Of a stretch of DNA of 64,000 bases, positions 44,301 to 57,900 are shown piece after piece. The translations under genes and the position numbers were made by a program. Source of the DNA: Chrysoperla carnea (lineage: Eukaryota; Arthropoda; Insecta; Neuroptera; Chrysopidae); the NCBI RefSeq assembly GCF_905475395.1, contig NC_058337.1:14558983-14622982 (forward strand), given 5' to 3'. The notes below the pieces were generated by a model that did no database searches, had not been told where the DNA came from, and saw only the letters and a program-made list of their open reading frames with translations. Every line of letters starts with the position of its first letter. The first letter of the stretch is position 1.

Positions 44301-47300
44301 TAAGACCAGAAATGTTTACTCCACTTTAACTATTCCGAAACAAATTTACTTCAAAGAATTATATTTTTATGTTTTAGATATGTATTTCTATGTTTTAGAT
44401 TCAATTCAGAAAAAAATTTACCTACGTGTATGATTTACGTAGAAGAGGTATAGAGCCATTTTTAAAACGAGCATATCCACAAATGGCACTTTTGAAAGAA
44501 GATTTAAATTTTCGGTAATGTAGACATTAAACAATATTCTTTATTTCAAATGTTGGCGAATAACTGTCGCATCCAAATAGTTAAGTTAACCGTTTAGTTA
44601 ACAGCCTATTTTAGTTTAACAGCCGTTTAGTGAAATTTTATGGTTCCGGTCAAAAATTTAATTAAAAAGCCATAAGATGTTATATTTTGGACGATTCCAA
44701 GTATTTTTTGTCCCATGACAATTTTCACCGAACCTCACCGTTTTCGATATATAACCGAACTTTTGGGAAAATATTTTTTAACGGTTAAAAAATACTTGGA
44801 ATCGTCCAAAATATAACATCTAATGGTTTTTTAATTAAATTTTTGACTGGAACCACAAAATTAAACTAAACGGTTGTTTAACTAAACTAGACTGTTAACT
44901 AAACGGCTAATTTAACATTTGACTGCGACATAACCACAATTACATGTTATAATATTACTTTCAGTACGATTTATTCAATAACAGATGGATACGGTTGGAT
45001 AAAAAATGGTAGTAAAGTATTTGATGGTGGATTAATGAGCTTATTTCAAAAAAATGAAATTGATTTTGCAATGCAAGGAATAATCATGCGAAGAGATCGA
45101 TTCAAATATATTGATTTTTCAGCGGAACAAGTTCAAGTATCGTACGTATATAAGCTCACCGCGTAAACGTGAAAAGAAAATAATATATAGAATATTCCAT
45201 ATAAAAAATTACCACTTTGATACTTTTCGTGTTTTTCGAAAATCACAAATCGTTTTTCAAAACATTACCAAAATAAATTTAAAATGTACAGCCACTAAAC
45301 CATCTATCCTAGAAAATTTTTTTCTTAAAATCAAGCTGACATAATCGTTCGTGTCGTTTTACATGAATAACTCTTCTAATTGATATTGTCCTTGATTCCG
45401 TGTTACTGTAACTTCATTTATTTCATCATATATTGATTTATACTGAATTAATTTTAAAAATTCGTTCTCGTCAATTTTCAAATCATATTTTATGTATATG
45501 AAAAATACCTCTGATACGTATATCACCAGTTTTCATCTGTTTAAGGTAGTTTGGCCATAAACCCACTTTTCCTAAGAATTTGATGGAATTAAAATATAGT
45601 GTTAATTCGGTGTATTTAATTTGTAAAAAAAAAACGTAACTTATCAATCGATTTTGAAACGAGATGTTTATTTGAATTTAACACCAATTAACTAAATCAA
45701 CTCATTGTTTTATTTTTAGTTGGTATGGGTCGAGGAAGCACGGATTGACACGGGTTTGTTTTTACAATCTGACAGAAAGTACAATCTTACGGTGACATAT
45801 ATACCTCATTGTATGTACATTAACAAGACTGTTGTCAAAAATATTGCACGTATATGAATATATGACCAAATTTTTATAGGCTTGATTATAATGGCCAAAC
45901 TACCTTAATAATGTCAACGTTACAGCAATGTACAAGCTTTTTCAATTAAAAAGGGTGGTAGTATCAACGAAAATTGGTCAGTATCACTGTTTTCAGTTAT
46001 TATTATACTTGCTTGACTAGTAGTCACGTCATTTTAGCATTTCAAAGAGAATTTTTTTATACCTAGATTAATTTCCGAGTTGATTTTTGAAAATTTTGAA
46101 AATTTGAAAATATTCAACAAAATGGGGCAAAAACGTATACACGGGGGTTTCCGGGGTTGCTGATCACTATTCTGAAGTCAGAATTTCCATAAACCCTCCA
46201 TTCTTCTTAGATAATTCCATCTGCTGCAATACAAAATGGACCAAAAAAGTATATTTAGAGGTTTTCGGGGTCGCTGATCCAGACTTCAAAGTCAGACTTC
46301 CGATTTACTAGCCCCTTCTAGAGTAATTCTTCCCCAATGGCCCAAAACAGCCATATTCAGTAAATATTCAATAAAATAGGCCAAAAAATTTTTCTCTGAC
46401 GATTTTGGGGTCGCTGATCATAGTTCCGAAGTCTTCAACATTGGTTCAAAAAAGCAACTGTAAATATTCGACAAAATTATGAATTATGTAAGCGGGTGCG
46501 GGTGTTGCATATCGGAATTCTGACTTCAAAATCGTGATCAGTGACTCCAAAAAACTCTGTGATTCTTTTAAAAAGTTTTTTAAAATTGTGTGTAATTTGA
46601 ATTAAGAAAAAATAAATTGCAGGCAGAGTTTGTGTTATAATTGATTATTTTTTCAAGATTATAATAAAATTGAAGATATATTCTGCAACGAAAATATAAA
46701 TTTTGAAGTTATATTCAATGTACTTATAGAGCCAGAATGATATTTCGCCAGCCGCCATTATCCAGTGTCAGCAACATATATGTGTTACCATTCAACAAAA
46801 CCGTATGGGTTAGTTGTTGTGGATTGATTCTAGTAATGGCTTGTATTATCAGCTTTCAACTGTATTGTGTTAAAAGAGTAGAAGTAATTATTAAATTGAC
46901 CAATTGTTTTGATTTGATTACATTTCTCGGAGGTGCAGTATGCCAACAAGGTAAGTAATGTAATCAATTGTGTATTTGCACAAATTTATTTTTCGAATTT
47001 CTTAACATAATATGAAAAAACCGTAAGCGAGACGACAAAAAGTGAAATTAAAATTTGTCAAGAAATGGATGATATAAGCATTTTAAAGACGGGTATTAAA
47101 CAGAGAGATCCGATAAGAACAAGGACGTCAGTGTGTCTATCACTCTATCAGCCATATGTTATAGCATAGCTGCATTTGATATATCATAGCTACTCTCTGT
47201 AAAATTCTGTGTTGCTAGAATGAGATAAAAACAAAACTTTGATTGCTTTTATCTTGGTTATTTTTATAGTTATTTGAAAAAAAATAAGTATATATTTATA

Positions 47301-50300
47301 GTTATTTTCCTCGGCTGTTTGTTACATGCATAAGTTTTTAATAAAGAAAAAAAAAATCATGCAAAGACCCAATTTTGCTTAGGACATTCATTGCGTGTAG
47401 ATTAAGTACACAAATTTAACAAGAAATTAACAATTGACTGAGTTAATTGTTCCAATACCATGTATAGATAGTGTTGAAAATCACTGCAGCTTGCAAGTTT
47501 AAAAAAATCAACAAATTTATGGTGGCCTTCCGGCCGCAATTAATCCTAGTTTAGTAAAATTTCGAAAATTAAGTATCTTCTAGATAACTTATTATATCGT
47601 TTTTTTTTAAATCTCTTGCTAGACTTAATAGTTGAAGCTATTTACAAATTTTCAACTCGTATATAAAGAAGATTTAAGGTTGAAATTATTTTTATCTTAT
47701 TTTCAACTTGGATGATGAATTCTAGTATATCTTTATAATAAATGTAGACGAAAAATCACAATACAATTTTTCGATACCTGCCTTGATTTGCCAAATTTCG
47801 AAAGATGAATAATTAAACAAAATATTCGATATTTTGAAATATACGCCAGATATCGAAGAATCTGTTGTTGTATTCTTATTTTTCTTGTATCGTTAATTTT
47901 TTTAATTTGTGTCCCCACTACCGTATTTATACATCCTTAAAAGGAATTATTATCCAATTCTTATGCTAGAATCGTATTTAAAGAAATTATAAAGAATTAT
48001 GCCAGCCATAATATCATTTTATTTGAAAATTTTTTATTCCAAGCAAGTATTTCAAGGGTTGTAATCGTAGCAACACTTTTTGTAATTTAAAATTAATATT
48101 GGATAGGCACCTATATATTCCGAGAGCTTTGCCCGCCAGGATGCGATCAAAAATGTATCCCAGATAATGCTTTGATAAATGTCTTAGGCAAAGTTTAATA
48201 ATTTTTTTTCAAATGAACTTTGAGTTCTATTGATCAATATAACAGCACTTTTATTTTATTTAGGATTCGCTTTATCACCGTCAACTTTATCAACTCGTAT
48301 AACAATGTTATTTTTATTTATATCATCAGTATTTTTATTTACATCGTATTCAGCAACAATTGTGGCATTGTTACAAACACCAAGTACACAAATTCAGACA
48401 TTAGATGATTTGGTTGAAAGTCCACTTGGTGTTGGAATTCAAAATATTACATATAATGTTGTGTTTATAACAGTAAGTATTTTCATGCATTTTTATATTA
48501 ATATAAATATAATCTTTTCCAGCCGAAAATTACTCGATAAGCGTTGTTAATGTTTTAAAGTTCCCTGATTCAAAAAATACCAATTTTAACCATTGATTTT
48601 TTATAAGAAAGTATGTGTGATTGGATATCGATGGAAGCTACCAATATTCCTCCAAACAAAAAGAGTTAGATCGTCATCGTCACAAAATTTGCACTAGTTG
48701 ATTATCCATATTTATTAAATCAGTATTAATTCTAAGGTTTCTAAGGTTTAAAATTTCTAAGGTTTGTTAAAAATAGTTATGACATGTATATATCACATGC
48801 ATATCACCAAATATATCTTAACGAAAAAAGTATGGTACCTTTGCTCGGTGCAAATTTTGTGATGCAGAGATACATTGTAAAAGTAATCGTAAGATTTAAT
48901 ACATTTTTATACAGAGTATTCTTGATAGCAGAAAATTATACCAGTAAATTAAGCTTATCAAGACAAATGGTAAAGCTCTTTACCAAATTTAGATCTGAAG
49001 CCTAATTCAGAAGATTTACTATGGGAAAAATAGAAAAATTTGTCCATTCACAGACAAATCAAATTCATTAAACGTATAGTAGGTGTCACTTTAGAATATA
49101 GAGGGGACTATCATAAAACAATAATTGATTGTAAATTGATTCAATTGGGTGGAGAATACTAAAAAAAAATATTTTGTTGTGTTTATTTATAAAGAAAACA
49201 AAAAAATAATATATATTTATCAAATTATTTCACCAACACAGAGACATTTAGATCAAGGAAGTATTAACATATGTATTACTACTACATACGGGGGGATTAA
49301 ATTGTATATTAATGTTAGTACATACACTGCAGATAAGTGCGATACGCACAGAGAAAATGAAAAACGAGCAAGAAATGAATCCAAAAGACCTTAAAATTAG
49401 TTACTTCGTTAACTCAAAATCTATCCTTTTCAACACAAACGACAAATAAACAGAAATCTAAAAAAGAAAAATTTCATCTGGAGTCTGTTAAACATGAAAT
49501 ATTGAGGAAATTCTAAAAATTATTCTTTGCATGATTACTATACGTGGCCTGTGTATAATATATTGTGTGTGGCAAAGTAAAAACGGATGTATTACCCCCT
49601 ACAAATGAATTAACTTTGGTAAGAAAAAAATTTTTCAAAAATATAACGCCGAGGAAAAAAATACCTGGTTTTTTTAAAAATGAATCAGCTTGGATGTAAA
49701 CCATCGATAAAAACCTCTTGAAGGGAGTGAAAGTTGGAACTCATTAACACTCATTTTTAATAGTCCGAGAGAGACCGTGGTGTCGAACCACGGTTGAACC
49801 GACACATTTTTTAAATTTTATATTTTTGTTTTCTGCTTGAAATAAATTTGGTAAGCAGGAGTGTAAAAGCCGTGCGTAAATAGAGATAATGGAAGTTCAT
49901 GTTAGGTTTTTGTATGAAGTAAACGAACCAAACACACTTCAGAGACGATGAAAAAACTTTACGTTTGTTTATGGGTGGCATCGACGTAAGGTGGCGATAT
50001 ATTTGTGTAGAACTTTTACATGAATTTTAAAATTAAAAATTTTGTCATCTTGCTAAGAACTGGGTATTTTTTTTCCAGGAAAGCCAAGATCCTATTACTA
50101 AGAGACTCTATCAACAAAAAGTTCTACCTAAAGGATCACGTGGATTTTTAGAAGTAGCAGAAGGAGTTGAATTGGTTCGTCAAGGAATGTATGCTTTTCA
50201 GGTATAATATTCAGATGTAATAAAAACTGATTTAATAGTATACGATACCAAAATTTAATCATATCAACAACGCTTTTGTATGTAAAATATAGATTAAGTT

Positions 50301-51033
50301 TATATTACAAGACTTTACTGAAAAGGATCTATTTAAATTACGCAGTCAGGACAAAAACCTTGAAAATTGTAGTTATAGCGTAATAGTCATGTTTCTTAGA
50401 GATAAATTCCACTCCCTGCCCCACCACTTCACACTTGCATCCCCTATTTCACTCCCTTAGGGGTAAAATTTCGGAAAAACTTTCTTATCGGATGCCTACG
50501 TCATACAAAGAATACACCTTCCAAGTTTCAGGTCTCTACAATCAGCGGTTTAAGCTGTGCGTTCATCCGTCAGTCAGTCAGTCAATCAGAACAGAGCTCT
50601 TTATATGTTAAGATTAATATTATTTGTAACTTAATTTTTACATTAGGTTGACACGGGCGCTGCATACGATATAATCAGTGCTACATATACAGAAGCAGAA
50701 AAATGTGGTTTAGACGAACTTGAATTATATCAATTACCAATGCAGGTTATACCATTGGCATATCGGTCACCATATCGAGATATATTCGCAATAAGATTGC
50801 GTTGGCAACGAGAAAATGGACTACAAAATCGTATCTTTAAAATATGGGTACCGCAACGACCCAAATGTGAAACATCACGTGGTGGTTTTGTAAGCGTTGG
50901 ACTCACTGAATTTGCTCCAACAATAAAAGCACTTTTATTTGGTGCATCATTTGCATTTTTTATACTTTTCATTGAGTTTGTGTGGAAATATCGTCAATTT
51001 TTATTAAAATATTTGAAATTTAAAAATAACTAA
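38350..51033 (+). CDS. Ionotropic receptor (IR), IR75-like chemosensory ion channel subunit
   Basis: A variant ionotropic glutamate receptor. IR75-type receptors work with co-receptors in antennal neurons and often respond to acids or amines. Exons: 38350-38473, 40543-40712, 42265-42369, 43170-43442, 44399-44514, 44965-45141, 46730-46950, 48264-48472, 50079-50201, 50647-51033. They sum to 1905 nt, 634 aa plus stop, all in phase. A signal peptide (about 1-18) precedes a divergent N-terminal region without a full amino-terminal domain. The S1 ligand-binding half contains FDGGLMSLFQKNEIDFAM. Then come MIFRQPPLSSVSNIYVLPF, TM1 (VSCCGLILVMACIISF), the pore turn GGAVCQQG, TM2/TM3 with SYSATIVALL, S2 with DTGAAYDIISATYTEAEKC, and TM4 near the C-terminus followed by a basic tail. 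The 43170 exon runs past a GTGAGC at 43362 because RRRNFHKVVLRAGYV is needed downstream. The IR75 assignment is inferred from these motifs and overall length; a phylogeny could move it to a neighbouring IR clade. Confidence 0.87.
38522..39511 (-). mobile_element. Decayed hAT (ZMYM1-like) transposon fragment
   Basis: A hAT-like terminus CAGTGGCGAATTAAAG starts at 38522. On the minus strand 39272-39511 is open and ends EEETQFRKIFKTMGDICDEY; after a stop, the same strand reads RFTSLQTQRWNIQTD. The order (FxxxFxxxxxxAxxxxIEL, then RQTQRxNxQ) matches hAT transposases of the ZMYM1/TTF-type group. It is broken by a stop and truncated. The opposite terminus was not found. It lies in ionotropic receptor intron 1. 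Confidence 0.55.
40169..40394. mobile_element. hAT-like MITE
   Basis: The right end read inward is CAGTGATTCCCAAAGCGG and the left end is AAGAGATCCCAAAACTT, an imperfect inverted pair of the common CAGTGGTTCCCAAA hAT type. Flanking octamers GGTTAAGT and GCCTAAGC are only partly alike, so the target duplication is doubtful. Confidence 0.4.
44565..44930. mobile_element. Foldback MITE, copy 2 (366 bp), with TAAC target duplication
   Basis: Same family as 33951-34342: termini TGTCGCATCC and GACTGCGACA, shared inner blocks and a palindromic layout. TAAC flanks both sides (44561-44564, 44931-44934), a second independent 4-bp duplication. It ends 34 bp before the ionotropic receptor exon at 44965. 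Confidence 0.8.
45545..45904. mobile_element. piggyBac-like MITE (360 bp, TTAA-flanked)
   Basis: TTAA occurs at 45541-45544 and 45905-45908. The inverted termini begin GGTAGTTTGGCCAT on both strands. They resemble those of the 4808-5307 element (GGTAGT..), suggesting related but distinct families. It sits in the ionotropic receptor intron between 45141 and 46730. No coding content. Confidence 0.7.
46100..46560. repeat. Degenerate tandem array plus one inverted unit
   Basis: A unit containing CGGGGTCGCTGATC and GAAGTCAGA(A/C)TTCC occurs about three times from 46150 to 46430, then once inverted near 46500-46550. It lies in the ionotropic receptor intron 45142-46729. Confidence 0.6.
50390..50610. 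repeat. Insect interspersed repeat fragment ending in (GTCA)n
   Basis: GGATGCCTACGTCATAC, then GGTTTAAGCTGTGCGTTCAT, then CAGTCAGTCAGTCA is a pattern I know from many insect genomes. It lies in the last ionotropic receptor intron. Confidence 0.5.
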
Positions 51034-51925
51034 AAGTATTTAAATGTAAAATAAAAAAAGTTACATACTATACGACTAGAGAAGTGGGCATGCCAAAAAC
51101 TCAAAACAATAGTTAGATTCGTACACTTGATCATTTCTCCACAATTTTCGTGTAGAATTGATGTTTATTTATTATTTTTCGTGTACCATTACTTAATAAT
51201 ATTTAAGAACATTTTATCTATTTGAGTTTAGCCCAAAAGTGTCCAACGATCTTACCCACATATGTATACCTCTAGTTAGGGTTAAACACGCTGTAATTGC
51301 CTTCGATATTTTTTTACTGCAATGCCTCTTTGTTGAGATGGCCTGTGCCTAACGTCATAACTAAAATATTTATACATTGTATAGTTAAAAAAACGTCGTG
51401 TAATCTTATTATATGAATAATAAACTACGGGAAAAGAGAAATTTCGATTAGCGGATCAATAAAATTGTATTTTTGATTAATTATCATATTTTAGTTTCAT
51501 ACATACAGATAATGGAGAAGCTACTCTTGTGCATAATGCACTAAATTACAGGAGTTATTTAAAAAAAAAATAGTTTCAGTACCACGTTCTGAATGCAAAT
51601 ACACAAAATTCTTACAAAAGAAGGCGGGTTACAATAATGGCAACATTTCCGTCTTCCAAATTTGTAAGGATTTTGTGCATTTACATTCAGTACGTGATAT
51701 TGAATCTATTAAAAAAAAATTTATAATTTAATAGGGATAGGGATGGGAATACATAGGGATTTTGTTACTACCAAAGATCAACCAAAATTAACCCTATTTT
51801 TCACCCAAAAAAAATAAACAACTAATTAATAGAAAAATATTTAATATAAAAAGATTAAAAATAAATGTACTCTAATTAAAACAAAATACCTATATATAAT
51901 AAATCTTTTAACCTAATTCATTATA
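51034..51925. other. Convergent intergenic region between ionotropic receptor and AMT
   Basis: It holds the AATAAA at 51050 and otherwise AT-rich sequence. No clear minus-strand polyadenylation signal for AMT was found close to its stop. Confidence 0.6.
51050..51055 (+). terminator. AATAAA polyadenylation signal of the ionotropic receptor
   Basis: AATAAA begins 17 nt after the stop codon, implying a very short 3' UTR. It is the only canonical signal close to the stop on the plus strand. AT richness makes chance occurrence possible. Confidence 0.45.
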
Positions 51926-54900
51926 TTATTTTTTGGTATAATAGTTTGTTTTCACAAATGGCATTTTTACAATTTCAGCGGGATAAAATTTGTCACGGAC
52001 ACATAATAATATTTGTAATCCTGGCTGAGCATAATCACGTGCCACATAGCCCATAGCAATGTTACATCCTGGTAATGACGGTGATGGACTACCACTAGTT
52101 GTTGCACCAATTTTCATAAAGTCTAATCCAGTTTTACAGAAAATATCAGTATGCGAACGTGCTGGGGGACCTTTTTGACTTATAATGCCAATACGTTTTC
52201 GTTCAACTAATTTTTTGTTTTTAATTTGATTTAATATAATTACGGCACCAGGAAAATCTGCGGTTTGACGACGTTTCTTTCCTGAAAATTTATATTTAAA
52301 ATTTTTAACAAGCAGAAATAACAACTAACTAAAGTTAATTATTTAAGCACTTGGTTGGAAAACCATATTTGAAGTTTAAAAGGGGCCTCTAAAAGAATTT
52401 GCCAAAATTTGATATGGTGACACATAGTTTTATGAGATTCAAAATATTCATATCAAACTTATGACGAATGTCAATTCATTAGGATAAAATGTAGTGGGAT
52501 CATAATTTTTATTTTCGAGTTATTATTAATTAATCATCAAGTATTGGAACAATCTCGAAAAGGCTTTGAGAATACGATCAAATGAGATCTTTGATGATGG
52601 AACCCTTAAAATCAACTTACCGACAAGCCATGTGAGGCCAGCTTCAACTGGAGTAGTTCGTTCATCAATATCATTTCCATATAGACATAAACCTGCCTCC
52701 AATCTACAATAAAAAATTAATTTATAAGATATTAAAAATCCTACTTCTACAATCGTCCTTTTTAAAAAAATTCAAATATTTGCTAAATTTCAAACATCTG
52801 TATCTCCCAGAAAAATGATAGTGGTATCATCTAAAACTCAAATGAATGCTTGAGTTTCAACAGTTTGAAGTTTTTGAAAGGGGACAGGCAATTTTTTAAT
52901 TACTTTCCATAGCTTTGTGTCCAGGGTTTGGAAGGATGAAAAAAATATAATATTTGCATTCGAAAGCTTATGCATTCTCTGTCGCATGCGTTTCTACCCA
53001 TTCTGAAACGAGCTTTTTTGACGAAGTAACGTACTGTCAAAGTTAATTGGACACTAACGAATTTAAACTTTTTTTAAACGATTTAATGCAAACTTATTGT
53101 TTCTTTACCAACACTGTTTAGAGTGTACTTTTATGCTTTAACATTACTTAATCAAGTCAAAAAAAAAACTTTCAAATGCAATGAGTTTTTACTAACATGT
53201 TTAAAGAAGTTGAAATGTCGAATTTGCTTTAACAGTGCGTAACTTGATTTAAAAATATCGAACCAGAATCCATAAAAGCGAATTCTAAACTGTATTTATT
53301 TACAGTTTACTTTTTCATTTAATCTAAAGAAAAGAAAATCTTCTATCTGCAGAATTTTAATACGTGTGGATGATGTGATCCTTCTCGGTATGTTTAACTT
53401 TAAAAAAGGCGATAGATTTATCTATCGGGGGGGGGGGGGGGTAGAAAATAAAATCCTCTCAAATATTTTAGCTAAAAGGCTCGATGGCTTTAAAGTAAAT
53501 ATAATCGGCGAATTTCTGCCAGTGTTAATTAAGACGGGAAGGCAGGCGCTAGAACAAGTTTAAGTGATGAGACAAGCAATTGCAAAGTGTCGTGAGTATG
53601 AACTGACTTGCGTCTATTATTGGAAAACACTCACATGTTTAGTGCTCTGAAGGAAGGTTAATTAAAGTAAGTATGAGTAAATTACGCCTCTAAAGTACGA
53701 TAGATGGCTTGTTAAAGGGTGTTTTCCCAATCTCAATCGACGGACGACAAGGATATGTCTTATCTGCGATTATTTTACTGCATTTTTCAGCTAGGTGATA
53801 GGAAAACATCATTGTGAAATCTTTCACTTGTTGGATCTTTTTAATCTTGGACCTGAGATTAACTATTATAGCACAATAGAGAATAAAATGCCAAAGTTTG
53901 ATGGCGGGATTACGATTCGATTTCTCCAAAGTAGAACTTTTCCAATCGGTTCTATTCTGACGAAAAAACAAAATTTTAAGAAAAATATATGTGCGAGAAA
54001 GAGGAATAATGCGGGAAAGAGTGGCTAAACCGGCTAGTTCGTTAAGAGTGGCTATGAGAATTTGTTAAGAGTGGCATGCTAAGACTTGGTGTGGTAAAGA
54101 GCAAAACGAAAGCTAGTCTAGATTTAAAATATTTCATGAATAAAAGTGAAATTTCAAGAAGATCTCAAACACGGAAGAATAAGGAAGTATTTGAATGGTT
54201 CAGAATTTCTGACCCAAAATAATAATTTGTCTTATTATGGAATTCATTAGAAGACTTTCATAAGAATGTAGTATCCTGGCGTCTCTATAAAAATGGCCAA
54301 ATGAAAATAGCCCAACGAGGATTAGAAAGTGTTGAAAAGAGGAGCAAAGAAGATTCACGTGAAATATTCCCACACTCACTAGATTTACGTGTTTTTATTC
54401 AAATACGAAAATTGGATTGTATTTTAATATATCTATTGATGAATTATAAATTCCTAACAACAAAATATAGCGGGAACTATATTGATTAGTGATTAGTGTT
54501 ATGCGACCACTTAAAAACAATAGATTGTTTGTAGTAAAATCTGTATAATTATTGCGTAATCCTGTATATTGAAGAATATTGAAGAATATATAAATATTTC
54601 ACATAATTTAATAGCAATAAAAATTGCGCCAACAATAACCGTTGTATGGGGTGGAGAAAAACATTTACATATTTCAGTGGCGCCAACAACTCCTATAATA
54701 TTGTTTTTTTTTTTTTTTTAACTTTCGAATTTTTTTTTGAGAACATAGGCGATTTTCGTCAATATTAAAATTTTATATAGTACATAATGAGAAATTATAA
54801 GTACCTTAGAGAATCACGTGCACCCAATCCAGCCAATTTAACCACTTCACCACCTTCTTTCAATAATTTTTCTGCTAGTGGAGCTCCCTTTTGTGCTGCT

Positions 54901-57900
54901 AGTGAAATTTCAAATCCATCTTCACCTGTGTAACCACACCGAGTTACTCTTGAAAAGAAATTCTTATTTAATTTTGAAACAAAAAACACTAAAGAAAATT
55001 TCATACAAACCTGCAGTCAATATCGTCAATTTGACACAATACACTTTCCATAAAATTTAATGAATTTAAATCATAATTTTTAACTAATGATTGTAAAACT
55101 GAAGCCGCTTTAGGGCCTTGTAGTGCTAATAGCGACTTCTCAGTACATTCATAGAATTTTACTTTTATATCTGCACGTGGATATTTTCTTTTATAATTTT
55201 CCTAGAAAAAACATGCGACTTTTATTCTCAGTTAATTTTTTAACAGAAGTATTTTCTAAGTTCTGCTACATCAGCGACACAAAAGAAATCGCATTTAAAA
55301 AATACCAAAATTAGGTACTTTTTATGTGATTATTAGGTACCAAAGTCAGAAACTAGGTGCTCTGTAACTTACATAGCAACTACCCAAAGTTTCGTTGCTG
55401 TTGCTAGCAATATGTGCTGCAACGAAATGCAAGAATAATGAAATAAATAATGTTAACGAAACACAATTAGTTGCTTTTTAAGTTTCGGTTAGGATCGTGT
55501 AATTGGCTAGTTAATAAACGAAAGCTTCAAATTTTGCAAAACAACGGATCTAAAAATCAGGGCTCTTTTAAACTAGGACAAATGCTTAATTAGGTACAAA
55601 GTAAGTCTGGTAATTAAGTGCTAATTAGGTGCTTGCAAGAACGTAAGATGAAAACGATCATAAATAAGCAGACATAGATTCATTATATTGATAACTAGCA
55701 GTTACGCATCCGCTTTGCTGGGCAATTTTAAAACAAAATCTACCGCAATATAGCCTTCACTTCTCTTGTCCTCACTTATCATCCCTTTCGTTCACAGTTC
55801 CATGGGTTAAATTATTTGAAATAAAATACAGCCCATGCTACTTAATAAGTAAAATAATTTTTAAAATCGACTAAAAAGTGTTTTCAATAATGACGGGCTT
55901 GTAGATAAACTTTCATCCCCTTTTTCATCTCCATAAGCGTTAAATTTCTCTGAAAATCAAGATTTACGGAAACTATTCCGGCTATCAGATCACTGTCGCG
56001 TGTTTCAAGCGGAAGTGATGACTATTTACGGGGTATGTGAATGTATAAGTCTAAACACTCTCATGTGCAGTGACATTAATATGTACATTGACAGCCAAGC
56101 AGCCCTAAATTCTTCAGCTCAGTTTCTACCTTAACTTTAAAGGTAGCACAGGACTACTGCCGAACGTCCTTAAATGAGCTGGCGGTACAAACAAATGTAA
56201 CCATGGTATGGATTCCGGGACCCAGGGACATTGTGAAGCCAACGAGCTTGCTAAAAATGCCGCTGGATACAAGCATCAATAGGCATCTGATATCCTTTTT
56301 TGACATGTTTGGCTGATCGACGAGACTCCCGTTTGTCATTGGCAAAGTGGAAAGGCAAAAATTTCCGATTAATTACATCATGAATCCTAAAAAGTTAAAG
56401 CGATGTTTAAATCATCAAAGACTGCAAGATGTTGATTAATTTGAAATGCTCTTATTCTTATAAATTTTTTGTGAAGATAGTCTTTAACCTTTTCTATTAC
56501 GTATACACTACAAAAAAATTATACAAAAGTTCAGATAGTGGATATTCGCGGATACTGAGAGACATTGGGATATCTGTATACCATTAACATGGATCTATGG
56601 GTAGTTCTGCTTTCCCTAAATAACACCGAAATTATGGATATTGTTTGTTACGTTTATTACAAGTGGATATTAAGAAAATTTTATATACTAACAAGTCCTT
56701 TCAAAATCACTTCCATATCATTTCGACGTCGTGCAGCATTCGATACAATATACAAATGATCATTTTGTACTTTTGTTACAATTAAATCGTCAATAATACC
56801 GCCGTTATCATTTGTGTAGACTGTTAATGTTCCAGATCCGTCTTTTAAACTCTGAATATCAGCTGTACATAAGGATTCCATTAAATTTACACTATCAGCA
56901 CCTGAAAAACATAAAAGGGTAAAGTATTATGGTGATAACGTATCTTGAGTCAATTTTCGGTTTCTTGAAAGATATTAAGATATTTTTTATTGCCTATGAT
57001 ACAGAAACTACATTCTAAAGCTAATTAGAAGGCAAGAAACCAATGGTCAACAATGGTTTCATGTAAAATAGAAACTTTTAAGAGTAACAAATAAAAACCT
57101 TTGCTTTTATTATTGATATATACGGCTATTGATATTGAGTTCACATTCTGCAAAAATCACTGATTCGTTTTGCCATTTTACAGTTTTAAGAGAACGTAGA
57201 AATTTGTGGAGGTTGAAACTAAATGTACCGCTGCAGCTGTGAACATTAATTCAAAACAAAATCCTGTACCATTAAATTAAAAATTGTTTTGTCCATATTA
57301 TAGGACATGGTACAGTCATAAATATATATTGTTATTACTTTAGTTTTAGATGAGCATAGTTCCAGGTTCACTTGGGTTACAAAAGTTTATTGTATGTATT
57401 TTGCCTCCTGAATTCGAATTTTACTTACCTTGTATTTCTGTTTGAAGCATATGTGAAACATCAAAAATTGATGCATTTTTTCGTGTATGTAAATGACTAC
57501 CAGTTATTGACAAGTCAGCATACTGTACTGGTAATAGATATCCACCAAAGTTAACAATTTTTCCTTTGTTTTTCACATGAAAATCGTATAAAGCAGTTTT
57601 CACAGCATCGTTTGTTGTGGAATATTTACAATTTAATACATTTTTGGTCTGTTGTGTATTCTGAAAAAAAGAGGAAAATGACATTAAATTTTAATATGTT
57701 TTTTTTCGCTTAATAATGAGTTGTAGCTTTTTGCATCCAGTAAAGAAAATTTAAAAAAAACTTGGTTTTAATTTTAAATGTCGTAAAATTTAAAAAGTAG
57801 GGGACAGTGGCGAATTTAAGGGGTGGCAACGAGCATTTGCCCACTGGGTCCTCGAAATAAAAATACCACATTTCATTTACAAAGACAAAAAAAAACGTCT

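Noticed and set aside
48118..48200. Possible ionotropic receptor exon reading GTYIFRELCPPGCDQKC after an AG acceptor
   Set aside because: It is in a usable phase but runs into a stop, and joining 46950 directly to 48264 gives the expected CQQG-FALSPSTLSTRI pore-to-TM2 sequence.
49770..49815. tRNA T-arm-like hairpin (minus strand GGTTCGACACC)
   Set aside because: No A box, anticodon arm or acceptor stem can be drawn around it.
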